From Glaciecola sp964195425 (GTDB lineage Bacteria > Pseudomonadota > Gammaproteobacteria > Enterobacterales > Alteromonadaceae): 64,000 nucleotides of DNA. Shown one piece after another: positions 1 through 8,485 of the stretch. A program made the position numbers and the translations under genes. Location of the stretch: positions 1-64,000 of the forward strand of contig CAXMOM010000018.1 of NCBI GenBank assembly GCA_964195425.1. Direction: 5' to 3'. How positions within the stretch are numbered: position 1 is the stretch's first letter; the number at the start of each line of letters is the position of its first letter. Under the pieces are notes generated by a model. It searched no databases, was not told the DNA's origin, and saw nothing but the letters and a program-made list of their open reading frames with translations.

Positions 1-252
1 ATTTTCTAGTTCGAGGCGTTCATTTCGCCTCTTTAACTCCGTAATTTCGAGCTGTTCTGGCGTCATTGGTGTTGGCTTCACACGCAAGCCTTCGCGCTCT
101 TGTTGAAGCTGTTTCACCCATTTCCCAATGGTTGAAAACCCCACTCCCATCGCCTTAGCTGCTTCGTCGCGTGTGTAACCTTGATCGACAACTAATTGCG
201 CTGTTTCTAATCTGAATTCAGGACTAAACGTCTGTCTTGTTATTTTACTCAT
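1..252 (-). CDS. IS3-family transposase OrfA, N-terminal part
   Basis: Reading on the minus strand from ATG at 252, the protein begins MSKITRQTFSPEFRLETAQL and runs open to the window edge (84 residues seen). It has the typical IS3 OrfA layout. An N-terminal helix-turn-helix of the HTH_Tnp_1 type spans about residues 8-52, with the segment YTRDEAAKAMGVGFSTIGKW. A charged leucine-rich helix follows (EQLEITELKRRNERLELEN), which in this family mediates dimerisation. OrfA normally binds the IS ends, and a -1 frameshift fuses it to the DDE integrase OrfB. OrfB would lie to the left of this window, so I cannot say whether the element is intact. Confidence 0.85.
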   Translation of the reverse strand, partial: MSKITRQTFSPEFRLETAQLVVDQGYTRDEAAKAMGVGFSTIGKWVKQLQQEREGLRVKPTPMTPEQLEITELKRRNERLELEN

Positions 253-307
253 CTTTAGCACCTAATTTTGCTATGCTAATAGCATAGCATCTCTTAATAG
301 GTGGCCA
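1..307 (-). mobile_element. Partial IS3-family insertion sequence (right part outside the window)
   Basis: The left edge of the window lies inside an IS. The visible part holds the start of an IS3-type OrfA on the minus strand and about 50 bases of 5' flank. This flank contains a 9-bp inverted repeat (270-288, arms GCTATGCTA / TAGCATAGC). The outer end is probably near TGGCCA at 302-307, because IS3 elements usually have about 50 bases between terminus and orfA. A coding fragment starts just beyond it. The exact end and any target duplication cannot be fixed from one end. Confidence 0.6.
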
Positions 308-311
308 AATT

Positions 312-512
312 AACTATGCCACTTCAGTCTGGAACCTTGTGTTCGAGGGTAGTTATGGAGCAAAGAATTTTCGTAAGCCCGAAGCAGATCCCGAATACTT
401 TCTTCGAGTATCCACCAATAAGTCTCACCCGCAGCATAATAATCTTTGGTTTATCTCTGGATTGGTGGAGGGCCGCTACGCAAAGCGCGAGATTGAAAAG
501 GCGAATGCGTGA
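312..512 (+). pseudogene. C-terminal fragment of an unidentified gene next to the IS end
   Basis: This 66-codon open frame has no start codon of its own and ends at TGA 510-512. It begins NYATSVWNLVFEGSYGAKNF and ends near LVEGRYAKREIEKANA. The composition (aromatic, charged, few rare codons) is more protein-like than the competing frame over the same bases. The frame is open back to 288, inside the probable IS end. This fits a gene whose 5' part was cut off by the IS insertion. I do not recognise the family, so its function is unknown. It could also be a chance open frame. Confidence 0.35.
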
Positions 513-715
513 AGCGTACAAAAAGAATGAAAACCAGGCATCACTTCGGTTTTATGAATAAGCTAACATTTAGCATTAAATGACGTTTATTTATAACACT
601 TGCGTCTATTAAATAGTCACCTGCCAGTTTGTTGGCAGGGAAAGATCTCATCATACTTTTTATAGTGCGACTTTATTAAACAATACGTAGTAACAAAACG
701 AAAGTAGTGAATGGT

Positions 716-1732
716 TCAATTCTTAACAACAATACTGTATTGGCCTGTCCCCCTTGAACTATTGTAATGTCGAATTTGTACTAAATATTCTCCACGTATG
801 AGGTCCGCAACTATTTTAGAATTTCTACCCGTACCGCCATCATCATCTTCTTTAATCAAGTTCGTTTCACTATTGGGTCCAAAAAGTTTCATAACAACAT
901 CAGTTTGGCCGCCAGTTTCAATCGTATGACGTCCTTCTTTAGTAACACTGAACGTAAAAACATCCTCCTCTCCAACTTCTCCAATCTCAGCCATAACGCC
1001 ATCTGTCGATATAACCGGCAATTCAACAACTGGCGTTGTTGTATCTAATTTCGGATAAGCTTTAGCACTGGCGATAAAATCAGAATCAGTTAATGACAAT
1101 TCCTCATTAGCGCTTGTACCTTGTCCGTTTCGTACCCAAGAATCAGGGAAAAAATAAAGCATTATTGAGTCTTTATCGAAGCTTGTTCCTCTAACTTGGT
1201 CTACAGCATATTTATTTAGAACATTGTGACGAATGGTTGCTTCTGACCAGTTGTTTGGAGGACCACTTAATGCACTGATAACCACAGATTCATTCCACTC
1301 AATTCCCGCATTTGGGTTTTGGTGTTCATGCGCTAAGCCTATAGCGTGACCAAACTCATGCGCTGCAGTTCCGCCGTCAATAAAACCTAAATTCATAGTT
1401 GCTTGATTTTGAGGAATCGAACTAGCATCAGTGCCAATATATGACCAAGCTCCATCGTTTTGATCAAAAGTAATACGAATATCAGAACTACCGGCATCAC
1501 TAAATTCAAAATTGAGATTGGCATGCTCCGTCCACCAACCGGCTTGTTCTATTGCAATAGCTTTTTGTGATTGTGTTCCATCAAGAAATCGCACTTTAAG
1601 GGTTGAACCGTTAACCCACAGTTTACTAAAAACGATGACGGCATGAGATCTGCCACCGATCATCATCATTCTTTGTGGTCTATTTAAATCACGAGGTAAA
1701 ATACGATCAATACAGGTTCTTGGCGTGTTCAT
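716..1732 (-). CDS. Astacin-like (M12-type) zinc metalloprotease with C-terminal PPC-like domain
   Basis: 338 residues. The zinc-binding motif HEFGHAIGLAHEH is at residues 125-137: ligands H125, H129 and H135, catalytic E126. The second E-H of the astacin-style HExxHxxGxxHEH signature follows directly. A Met-turn (SIMLY, 189-193) lies about 55 residues later, as expected for metzincins. Residues about 250-338 look like a bacterial pre-peptidase C-terminal (PPC) beta-sandwich (DVFTFSV, VVMKLFGP, GEYLVQIRHY). PPC domains occur on secreted proteases, yet no Sec signal peptide is visible: the N-terminus is polar and basic. A strong ribosome site (AAGGAG) sits 6 bases upstream of ATG 1732, so the start looks right. 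Export may use another route, or the protein may be cytoplasmic. Monocistronic, with the IS on one side and a 757-base gap on the other. Confidence 0.8.
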   Translation of the reverse strand: MNTPRTCIDRILPRDLNRPQRMMMIGGRSHAVIVFSKLWVNGSTLKVRFLDGTQSQKAIAIEQAGWWTEHANLNFEFSDAGSSDIRITFDQNDGAWSYIGTDASSIPQNQATMNLGFIDGGTAAHEFGHAIGLAHEHQNPNAGIEWNESVVISALSGPPNNWSEATIRHNVLNKYAVDQVRGTSFDKDSIMLYFFPDSWVRNGQGTSANEELSLTDSDFIASAKAYPKLDTTTPVVELPVISTDGVMAEIGEVGEEDVFTFSVTKEGRHTIETGGQTDVVMKLFGPNSETNLIKEDDDGGTGRNSKIVADLIRGEYLVQIRHYNSSRGTGQYSIVVKN

Positions 1733-2489
1733 AGCATCTCCTTATAGATTATAAAAAATAGATTTTTTAATTTAAACAGGGATACAAGTTAGCCTAAATA
1801 GAAGCTTAAATAAGCGAGTAACGAATACAGAAACTGTGTGAGAGTTTCGCTAGCAAATCTATATACATAATAGGTATAGGTCATAATTTAATTTTCCGCA
1901 AGCTTCCCTGGTATTTGAATCTGCTACGTGAGGTCTCCGGACTGTATTTAATTTATGAAGTTAAACCCAACTCAGCTATACTGGACTGTTTAATCACAGC
2001 CCTCCTATAACATCCAATAGTTATGATGGAGAAGCGCAAGCGAACCAACGCATAATTCTATTAGTTTTCAATCGATATTAACAATCAGTACAATTATCCA
2101 AATCTAGGGGAAATCATCGCCTGTTGCATAGATCTGAATTATGGTTTACTTTAATTATGCTCAGGCGCGAAGTTATAGCCATTGGTATCTAGGCTTATTG
2201 GAGTAACATACTTTCTAAAGGTTTTTGATATCCCGACACGCATTAGTAAATTATTTTTGTTATTCATAAGGCTGTTTATCTTTATGCCGGTTTCAAGGAT
2301 GAGCACTCAGCATTAGACATTATGGCCTTCACCGCGCAAATTCGGTTATGGTCAATACTGTAACGAAATTTAACCCTGAATTTGCATCGTAAATTGAAGC
2401 TCTATATTCTTAAGGCTCTGCTATATAGCACAATTCATTTCCATTTCCGATGTATTTAAACACGCTTGTGAGCCATAAAGGTCACACCT
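1733..2489. other. Intergenic region, mostly without recognisable features
   Basis: 757 bases between the divergently oriented protease and the membrane-protein gene. Apart from the repeat copy at 2110-2134, I see no long open frame, RNA gene or clear terminator. The promoters of both flanking genes must lie here. The length and lack of coding content suggest remnants of lost mobile or coding DNA. Confidence 0.5.
2110..2134 (+). repeat. Direct repeat copy A (25 bp)
   Basis: GAAATC, four variable bases, then CCTGTTGCATAGATC. Copy B at 6821-6845 has the same layout in the same orientation: 21 of 25 positions are identical, and weaker similarity continues about 15 bases downstream. It may be the remnant of an insertion-sequence end. 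No transposase is nearby on either side. Confidence 0.55.
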
Positions 2490-3260
2490 ATGCCTAAAGA
2501 TAAAAAAGGCCTGGAAACCGAAACATCTGAAACAATCGACCGAATCGAAGGAATCCTGTCTTATTTTCTTTCATTCGTGGGTCGATATCTGAAAACAATT
2601 TGGCATTATTTACTAATCCCTTCCTTTTCCTCTAAAAATTTAAATGGCAGAATGGTCCATGCTCATACTTTAAGCCCATTGAGCTTTCTAACATCAAGTT
2701 TACTCATTTTTTCCTTAAGTTACTTTCGAGTTTTGAAGGAACTCCAAAATTTAAATTGGATATCCAATGAGTTTAAGGCAACAATCAAGCATATCGTTTC
2801 TTATCACGATTCAATTGCTGAATCTGCATTCGCATTCCAGATTGTTGAAGCACTATTCCTAATGCTTCCACTTGTTCTCTTTGTCGCCTTGTTCGCCAAA
2901 ATAAATGAACTCCTTTCAATTTTAGTGCGAAAGAGAACGACTATCGAGCAACAGCTGGGTGCAAATAGTTACTTCGTCGGTACAGTAGCCTCAATGCTCG
3001 CTTTATGGTCACTGCCCCTTTTATATTTCATGGCAAATTACAACGCATTAGAAACTTCATCCGCCCTGGAGCATACAATTGGTATAGTGATAATGATATT
3101 GGCCATTGGGACAATATTTACCGCCCTCTTTCGCCATCTTCAACATGCTAAAAACCAATATTACAAAACCTGGCTATTATCTCTGCTGGTGTTCGTTGTC
3201 TCATTGTTGCTTTATATAATCGCTATACGCGTTACCCTCAAACTATTCCTGCTCGGCTGA
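2490..3260 (+). CDS. Integral membrane protein of unknown function, paired with a lipase-like gene
   Basis: 256 residues with a polar, charged N-terminal tail of about 25 residues. Five likely membrane segments lie near residues 63-80, 117-137, 161-182, 195-214 and 227-248. A soluble stretch (about 81-115) falls between the first two. I do not recognise the family and see no catalytic or transport motif. The gene is followed after 28 bases by a gene for an exported alpha/beta hydrolase in the same orientation, so the two probably form an operon. The start ATG 2490 is preceded by AAAGGTC, a moderate ribosome site. The pair could act at the membrane, for instance with the hydrolase working on lipid and the membrane protein anchoring, exporting or controlling it. 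That is inference. Confidence 0.65.
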   Translation: MPKDKKGLETETSETIDRIEGILSYFLSFVGRYLKTIWHYLLIPSFSSKNLNGRMVHAHTLSPLSFLTSSLLIFSLSYFRVLKELQNLNWISNEFKATIKHIVSYHDSIAESAFAFQIVEALFLMLPLVLFVALFAKINELLSILVRKRTTIEQQLGANSYFVGTVASMLALWSLPLLYFMANYNALETSSALEHTIGIVIMILAIGTIFTALFRHLQHAKNQYYKTWLLSLLVFVVSLLLYIIAIRVTLKLFLLG

Positions 3261-3288
3261 GAGTAGGGAATAATGGCTGGAGGCCACT

Positions 3289-4086
3289 ATGATTAATCAC
3301 AGATCACTTATCACGGTTATCTTTATCACCATGCTTTTATCTTTACCATACAAGGCAATCGGTTCGCTAATCGACAATGAAAACGACAATAAATATCTGG
3401 TTGTATTCGTTTCAGGATTGGGCGGAGCTAAAACGTGGGACAGTCTGAAAAGTTTAATGTCAAATGACAGTTCATTGAAAAAGTTTGATGTGTATGTGTT
3501 TGACTCGCTGGATAAAGGTGGCAATATTGTCCAGACTTCAGCAGCGTTAAAACGTCTCATTAAAAGTGAGCAACTTTCCGTTTACGACGAACTATTTATC
3601 GTTGCGCACAGTATCGGCGGCATAATCACAAAAAACTACCTTTTAGGTCGTCTTGAAACATCGAATCCATCCGACATGAAAGAAAAGCATGTGTTATTTA
3701 TTGGCACCCCACATATACGCAATACCTTTACTGCCCCCCCTATAAAAAAATTCTTTGGGAATATTTTTTATTTTATGTTGAGTGACCTGGCTAAAGATGC
3801 TTTGAACTCGACAGGAATCAAAAGTATAAATACTAAATGGATAGATAATGTTGAAGGCAATCAGGATAAATACATCAAAAATTTTGCACTATTTGGGAAT
3901 GACGATAAAGTGGTAAGACCGGAGGATTTGATAAACATATTTATTGGTGAGTACCTAGTTATTCAAGGTACTCACCTAGGCATCGCTCAATCGAAAGACG
4001 AATTTGACTGTACCTATCTGATCTTAAAAAGAAAACTTCTCAACCCAGATTCCACGGTGACAGATTTGGGGTGTTCAGCAGACTAA
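3289..4086 (+). CDS. Exported alpha/beta hydrolase, lipase-like
   Basis: 265 residues. Residues 1-26 form a signal peptide (hydrophobic stretch TVIFITMLLSLP, then small residues before the mature start). The mature part has an alpha/beta hydrolase core. YLVVFVSGLGG (about 36-46) provides the oxyanion-loop strand. The nucleophile elbow AHSIGG (106-111) has Ser108. Asp205 or Asp206 in LFGNDDKVV and His229 in IQGTHLG complete a plausible triad. The pattern resembles PGAP1/lipase-like serine esterases acting on lipids. The substrate cannot be read from sequence. It is the second gene of a two-gene operon after the membrane protein. The adjacent acyl-CoA ligase is convergent and ends 30 bases away. 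Confidence 0.75.
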   Translation: MINHRSLITVIFITMLLSLPYKAIGSLIDNENDNKYLVVFVSGLGGAKTWDSLKSLMSNDSSLKKFDVYVFDSLDKGGNIVQTSAALKRLIKSEQLSVYDELFIVAHSIGGIITKNYLLGRLETSNPSDMKEKHVLFIGTPHIRNTFTAPPIKKFFGNIFYFMLSDLAKDALNSTGIKSINTKWIDNVEGNQDKYIKNFALFGNDDKVVRPEDLINIFIGEYLVIQGTHLGIAQSKDEFDCTYLILKRKLLNPDSTVTDLGCSAD

Positions 4087-4115
4087 ACTTATGTAACGGC
4101 TAATTGTGACTTACA

Positions 4116-5684
4116 TTAGCCAACTTGCCGTTCTTGATCTTTCCAGTAAGGCGCTCTTAGCTCTCGTTTGAGTAACTTACCGGTTGGATTACGTGGCAAG
4201 GCATCTGTAAAATCAATACTCTTGGGCACCTTATAACCGGCTATTTTTGTTTTAACATAAGCAATAATTTGCTCTTCGCTAACGGTGCTACCAGATTCAA
4301 GTACAATTACCGCTTTAACGGCTTCGCCCCATTTTTTGTCAGGTACACCAATTACGGCTGCATCAGCAATGGCTTCATGCGAGAATAAGGCGTTTTCAAC
4401 CTCTGCTGGATAAACATTCTCTCCGCCAGTTACAATCATGTCTTTAATTCTGTCATGTATAAACAAGAAGCCCTCTTCATCGAGGTAGCCAGCATCACCG
4501 GTATAAAACCAATCGTTTTGAATGGCTTTGGCACTGGCCGTCTCGTTTTTCCAATAACCTTTCATTACGCTAGTTGAGCGATAGATAATTTCACCCACTT
4601 CATTTACCTGCATACTTTGTCCATCATCGCCAAGAATGACGATTTCTGTGCCTGGATATGCTTTGCCACAAGAGCGCAGTTTTCCTCTTGCCGGCTTGTG
4701 ATCTTCGGGGGATAAAACTGCGCCTAAGCCGGTTGTTTCAGTGAGGCCATATACCTGATAAAAATCACAATTGAAAATATCTTGGGCAGTCAGTAGCACA
4801 TCTTCAGAGATAGGGCTGCCACCATATGTCATTGCTTTGAAGTTGGAGAAATCGCGCTCTCGCACTCCGGGCATGGCATTTAAAAACTGGATCACCGCAG
4901 GTACAAACATGGCATAGCTCACCTTGTGTGTCTCTAATAAGTCTAGGATGAGCATAGGATCTACATCCTTGACTATGACTATAGTCAACCCAAGCAGCAA
5001 GCTACCTAGTCCCGGACTTAAACCCGCAATATGGAAAACAGGCATAACAACCATGCTTACTTCGCCTTGCTGATAATCGCCCCAAACGCCATTTGCCACT
5101 TGTTGGGTTACACTGAGGTAATTGCCGTTGGTTAGTTGCACACCTTTAGGGTGGCCGGTTGTGCCACTGGTATACATTTGTAGCATATCGTCGTCTAAGG
5201 CAGTAGGCAGCATAGGATCGCTGTTATCTTGTGCATCTCGCCAGTCGGTATAGCTTGACCACTGATCATGGCCGCCATCTATGGCGATGATTTTGTTGAT
5301 ACTGGCAAGCTCAGGGGCAATCTGTTCGATAAGGTCATACAATTCTGCGCCTACAAACAGTACTTCCACTTTGGCATTGTTTAGTATGTATTCAATTTCA
5401 GGTGCTGCTAAACGCCAGTTGACTGGGGTAATAACCACATTAGCTTTAATAGCACCAAACATAACTTCAAAAAAGCGATCACTGTTTTTGCCAAGGTAAC
5501 CAATTCGCGAGCCGGGTCGGCATTTAGCCGAAATTAAGCCGTTGGCTACCTGACTGGCCATGTGATCCAGAGCTTGGTAACTGGTCTGACGTCCTTCAAA
5601 AATCTGTGCAATACAGTCACCATTGGCCCGCGCCTGATAGCGTATGCCGTCTGCAACACATGTGAGTTCGTTTAGTGCGATCAT
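4116..5684 (-). CDS. Acyl-CoA synthetase (AMP-dependent, FadD-type)
   Basis: 522 residues, the normal size for class I adenylate-forming enzymes. These activate a carboxylic acid with ATP and load it on CoA. The AMP-binding P-loop YTSGTTGHPKG is at residues 171-181. The adenine-binding motif YGLTETTG, the hinge-region GDAGYLDEEGF and the C-terminal GGENVYPAEVE are all present. The catalytic lysine motif NPTGKLLKREL lies close to the end. The family is long/medium-chain fatty acid or aryl acid CoA ligases. The exact substrate is unknown, and the neighbours (lipase-like and SGNH hydrolases) make fatty acids plausible. Read as a single gene on the minus strand. Confidence 0.85.
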   Translation of the reverse strand: MIALNELTCVADGIRYQARANGDCIAQIFEGRQTSYQALDHMASQVANGLISAKCRPGSRIGYLGKNSDRFFEVMFGAIKANVVITPVNWRLAAPEIEYILNNAKVEVLFVGAELYDLIEQIAPELASINKIIAIDGGHDQWSSYTDWRDAQDNSDPMLPTALDDDMLQMYTSGTTGHPKGVQLTNGNYLSVTQQVANGVWGDYQQGEVSMVVMPVFHIAGLSPGLGSLLLGLTIVIVKDVDPMLILDLLETHKVSYAMFVPAVIQFLNAMPGVRERDFSNFKAMTYGGSPISEDVLLTAQDIFNCDFYQVYGLTETTGLGAVLSPEDHKPARGKLRSCGKAYPGTEIVILGDDGQSMQVNEVGEIIYRSTSVMKGYWKNETASAKAIQNDWFYTGDAGYLDEEGFLFIHDRIKDMIVTGGENVYPAEVENALFSHEAIADAAVIGVPDKKWGEAVKAVIVLESGSTVSEEQIIAYVKTKIAGYKVPKSIDFTDALPRNPTGKLLKRELRAPYWKDQERQVG

Positions 5685-5798
5685 TATTACTTTCCCTGTT
5701 CAAGTAAACAGCCGTTGTGGCAACTTTAGTGTACAGCGTGTCATGGCAATAGTGAAATCATCATTTAATTTAATATCACCGTGTTTAATTGCCTCTTT

Positions 5799-6650
5799 TT
5801 ATTGCTTAAATCTACTCGCTGCGGCCAAAAACCCGCTAGGCACTAACGCTTTTAATTTGCCTTCATAGTGCTTAGATAATTTTTTGAAACCTCCTGAAGT
5901 TGGATGTATTTCATTTGCCCAATCACGATTTGATAACGTCTCTACACGTAAATCGATGTAATGAAAATTTGAATACTCTAGGCTGAGTTCAAGTAAAGCG
6001 TTATTAAATAAGTCCATAATATAATTAATAACGTCTTTTTGTTGCTCAGGTAAAACCCCTTTGTCATCTAGTGTTGGCTTCACCCATGGACCGGTTATTT
6101 TAAAGCCCAATATTTCAAAACCTTTGTCACTTGGAATAATGCAGGTATAACCGTGTACTACAATCGGGCAGTTATGCTGGTGTTTAGCTACCAGTTCAAT
6201 CAATTCAATGTATTGATTTTTGAGCTCCTTAATTCGGGCTTCTGTGGCGCCTTTAATCACGCGGTTATGGGGGCCAATACCCGAAGCATCATCGGCGATA
6301 TAATTTTTGAGATTTTTTGCAACCACATCATTACCGCCGCCAGAATAGAGCATCAATTGAAACTGGTCTTCTTTGAGTGCTTTTGTGATTAGCTTTCTTT
6401 GCCGGCCGTCCATCATATCGTCTACTAGTTCGTCACCCGCTTTTTCAAAATGGCGAATATTAAAAGACCCAAGCTCGGATATTTGGTCATTAAGATCCTT
6501 ACCAAAAGGATAGCCAAACCACGAGTCGCCTTCACTCAAAACGGACGGCGCATTGGGGAAGTCTCGTAAATCTTCTAAAAATCTAATTGAATACAGTGAA
6601 GAACGATACCGATTACTTCGTCCACGCCTTCTGGTACGTGTATTTTTCAT
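5799..6650 (-). CDS. SGNH/GDSL-type hydrolase
   Basis: 283 residues with the SGNH block pattern. Block I is GDSW at 41-44 with nucleophile Ser43. The glycine block is probably near AGDE (71-74). Block III is GGGND at 104-108 (Asn107). Block V is WANEIHP around 244-250 with His249. The residue three before the histidine is Asn, where many family members have Asp, so the catalytic acid may be Asp243 or Glu247, or absent. No signal peptide is seen: the N-terminus is very basic (MKNTRTRRRGRSNRYR). This is unusual, since many SGNH esterases are exported. Likely an esterase or lipase. The substrate is unknown. Confidence 0.75.
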   Translation of the reverse strand: MKNTRTRRRGRSNRYRSSLYSIRFLEDLRDFPNAPSVLSEGDSWFGYPFGKDLNDQISELGSFNIRHFEKAGDELVDDMMDGRQRKLITKALKEDQFQLMLYSGGGNDVVAKNLKNYIADDASGIGPHNRVIKGATEARIKELKNQYIELIELVAKHQHNCPIVVHGYTCIIPSDKGFEILGFKITGPWVKPTLDDKGVLPEQQKDVINYIMDLFNNALLELSLEYSNFHYIDLRVETLSNRDWANEIHPTSGGFKKLSKHYEGKLKALVPSGFLAAASRFKQ

Positions 6651-6820
6651 GTGAATTCCTGTTTTGATGGTGATTTATTAAACCTAGCAGATTTTTGGAT
6701 ACTGTCAAATTAGCTATTGCTGGCAATTCCTTATAAAAGATAAATGTAGCTTTAATGTGAGCTTATTTCTCCTTGTCTTTGAGCTCCCGTAACGAACAGT
6801 CTAATCATTCAAATTGGAAA

Positions 6821-6845
6821 GAAATCTGCACCTGTTGCATAGATC
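6821..6845 (+). repeat. Direct repeat copy B (25 bp)
   Basis: Same layout and orientation as the copy at 2110-2134: GAAATC, four variable bases, CCTGTTGCATAGATC. It lies 65 bases upstream of the patatin gene, in the intergenic region that starts at 6651. The two copies bracket about 4.7 kb. Confidence 0.55.
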
Positions 6846-6909
6846 AGGGATGTGTTTTATTCTTCGGGTCCTTTTTTATTGATTTTCTATTGTTGCAGGA
6901 ACCTTTCTT

Positions 6910-8379
6910 ATGTTGTCTATGTTAACTAATTCTTCCCTATCTAGCCTTGAACGTAAAATGCGTCAAGCTACGAATTTTGCCGTTTGGAAGCAATTGGCTC
7001 TCGAACACGATTTAAAATCAGGTCGTGAAAAATGGAAATCTAAAGAAAAATCAAAAAGCTATGATTATGCTGGTATTCGATACAGACTAGATCTGTTAAA
7101 AGAGTTGCGACAAAATAATGATGATGTTGGACTTCTCTTTGCCCTCAATGAGGGTATTCACGGGAACCAAGGAGGCATGGGCAAGTCAGCTTTGTATGAA
7201 GGCGTCAAGTTTGGCACCAAAGTTCTCATTGAAGAGTATGTAGACCAAATAGTCGACGCACTAGGACATATTGCTACCCTGCCCGATTCCAGTGGAATCA
7301 CCCAAGAAGACAAAGTTGATTTCTTTGAGCGTGCCAGCCATTGTTTTGGACGTTCGGCTTTGATGCTAAGTGGTGCAGGTTCCCTTGGACATTTTCATAG
7401 AGGAGTAGCAAAGACCTTATTGGAGCATAAATTGCTACCCAAAGTGATTTCTGGTTCCAGTGCAGGGGCAATATTTGCAGCAGCAATTGGAACACATAAT
7501 GACGAAGAATTAGTCGAATTACTTAATGGTGAGGTGATGCTCGACCCCTTGCAATCAGAGATAGATAATAGACCAAAGCGCTTCCTCCGAAAGCAAGTAG
7601 ACTCTGGCACATTAAAGATGGCGCTAGAAAATATTATCCCCGACATCACGTTTCAAGAAGCCTATGAGAAAACGGGTAGAATGATTAGTATCACTATAGC
7701 ACCGCATGAAGAGCATCAGACTTCAAGACTAATGAATGCGGTTACTTCGCCAAATGTATACATTAGGTCTGCCGTAACCGCTTCTTGCGCAGTTCCCGGC
7801 GTTTTTGAACCTGTCATGCTGATGGCAAAAAATGTTTATGGTGAGCCTCAGCCCTATTTGCCAAGTCGTCGTTGGGTCGACGGTGCGGTCACTGACGATC
7901 TGCCGGCCAAAAGGCTTGCAAGGATCTACGGGGTTAACCACTATATCGTCAGTCAGGCCAATCCAATGGCCCTTGCGTTAATGTCAAGCGAACAGTATCT
8001 CCCGGTTCCGGAAGTTGCGCGTAATGTAATGCGAGCATCTACACATGAAGTAATCAAAGGTTGGGAAAAATTTGGCCGACGTTATTTACGGTTGGTCCCG
8101 GATGTTGGTAAAGCCATGAGTATGCTAAATTCAGTTGTTGCGCAAGACTATAAAGGTGATGTAAATATTGTCCCTAACTTTAATTTTGTAAATCCTCAAA
8201 AATTGTTGGGCCAATTAACCTCAAAGGAAATAGAAGCACTGGTGCTTGAGGGTGAGCGTTCTACTTGGGTTAGAATAGAACAAATTAGAATTTGCTCTAA
8301 GATTGGTCAAAAGCTGGATGAAATTCTGGATCATCATGCTGATCACGACATCAAGAAATTCTACAAGAGACGCCGCTAG
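6910..8379 (+). CDS. DUF3336/patatin-family phospholipase
   Basis: 489 residues. The N-terminal about 135 residues match the DUF3336 region that precedes a patatin domain in a known class of bacterial and fungal lipases (for example FAVWKQLALEHD and IRYRLDLLKELR). The patatin domain follows. The glycine-rich oxyanion loop LSGAGSLGHFHRGV is at 153-166, the nucleophile motif GSSAG at 182-186 (Ser184), and the catalytic aspartate at DGA 324-326. The enzyme is expected to deacylate phospholipids or neutral lipids at the membrane. AGGA sits 7-8 bases before ATG 6910. Monocistronic. The lipid-active genes around it may act on related substrates, but I see no shared promoter. Confidence 0.88.
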   Translation: MLSMLTNSSLSSLERKMRQATNFAVWKQLALEHDLKSGREKWKSKEKSKSYDYAGIRYRLDLLKELRQNNDDVGLLFALNEGIHGNQGGMGKSALYEGVKFGTKVLIEEYVDQIVDALGHIATLPDSSGITQEDKVDFFERASHCFGRSALMLSGAGSLGHFHRGVAKTLLEHKLLPKVISGSSAGAIFAAAIGTHNDEELVELLNGEVMLDPLQSEIDNRPKRFLRKQVDSGTLKMALENIIPDITFQEAYEKTGRMISITIAPHEEHQTSRLMNAVTSPNVYIRSAVTASCAVPGVFEPVMLMAKNVYGEPQPYLPSRRWVDGAVTDDLPAKRLARIYGVNHYIVSQANPMALALMSSEQYLPVPEVARNVMRASTHEVIKGWEKFGRRYLRLVPDVGKAMSMLNSVVAQDYKGDVNIVPNFNFVNPQKLLGQLTSKEIEALVLEGERSTWVRIEQIRICSKIGQKLDEILDHHADHDIKKFYKRRR

Positions 8380-8485
8380 GGGTCTTCTTATACACAGTAA
8401 AGCTATTTGCCTTTCTCTTCTCTTGCCGTACCGCCAAGCGTTGTAACCATTCTTGCGCACTCGTTTTAAGGCCATCTAATTGTCT

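Noticed and set aside
301..561. 86-codon open frame at the IS end
   Set aside because: It overlaps the more protein-like fragment 312-512 in another frame, starts with GTG inside the probable IS end and has no ribosome site.
2110..6845. Composite transposon
   Set aside because: Only 25-bp repeats are seen; there is no transposase or longer terminal sequence. Kept as a repeat finding only.
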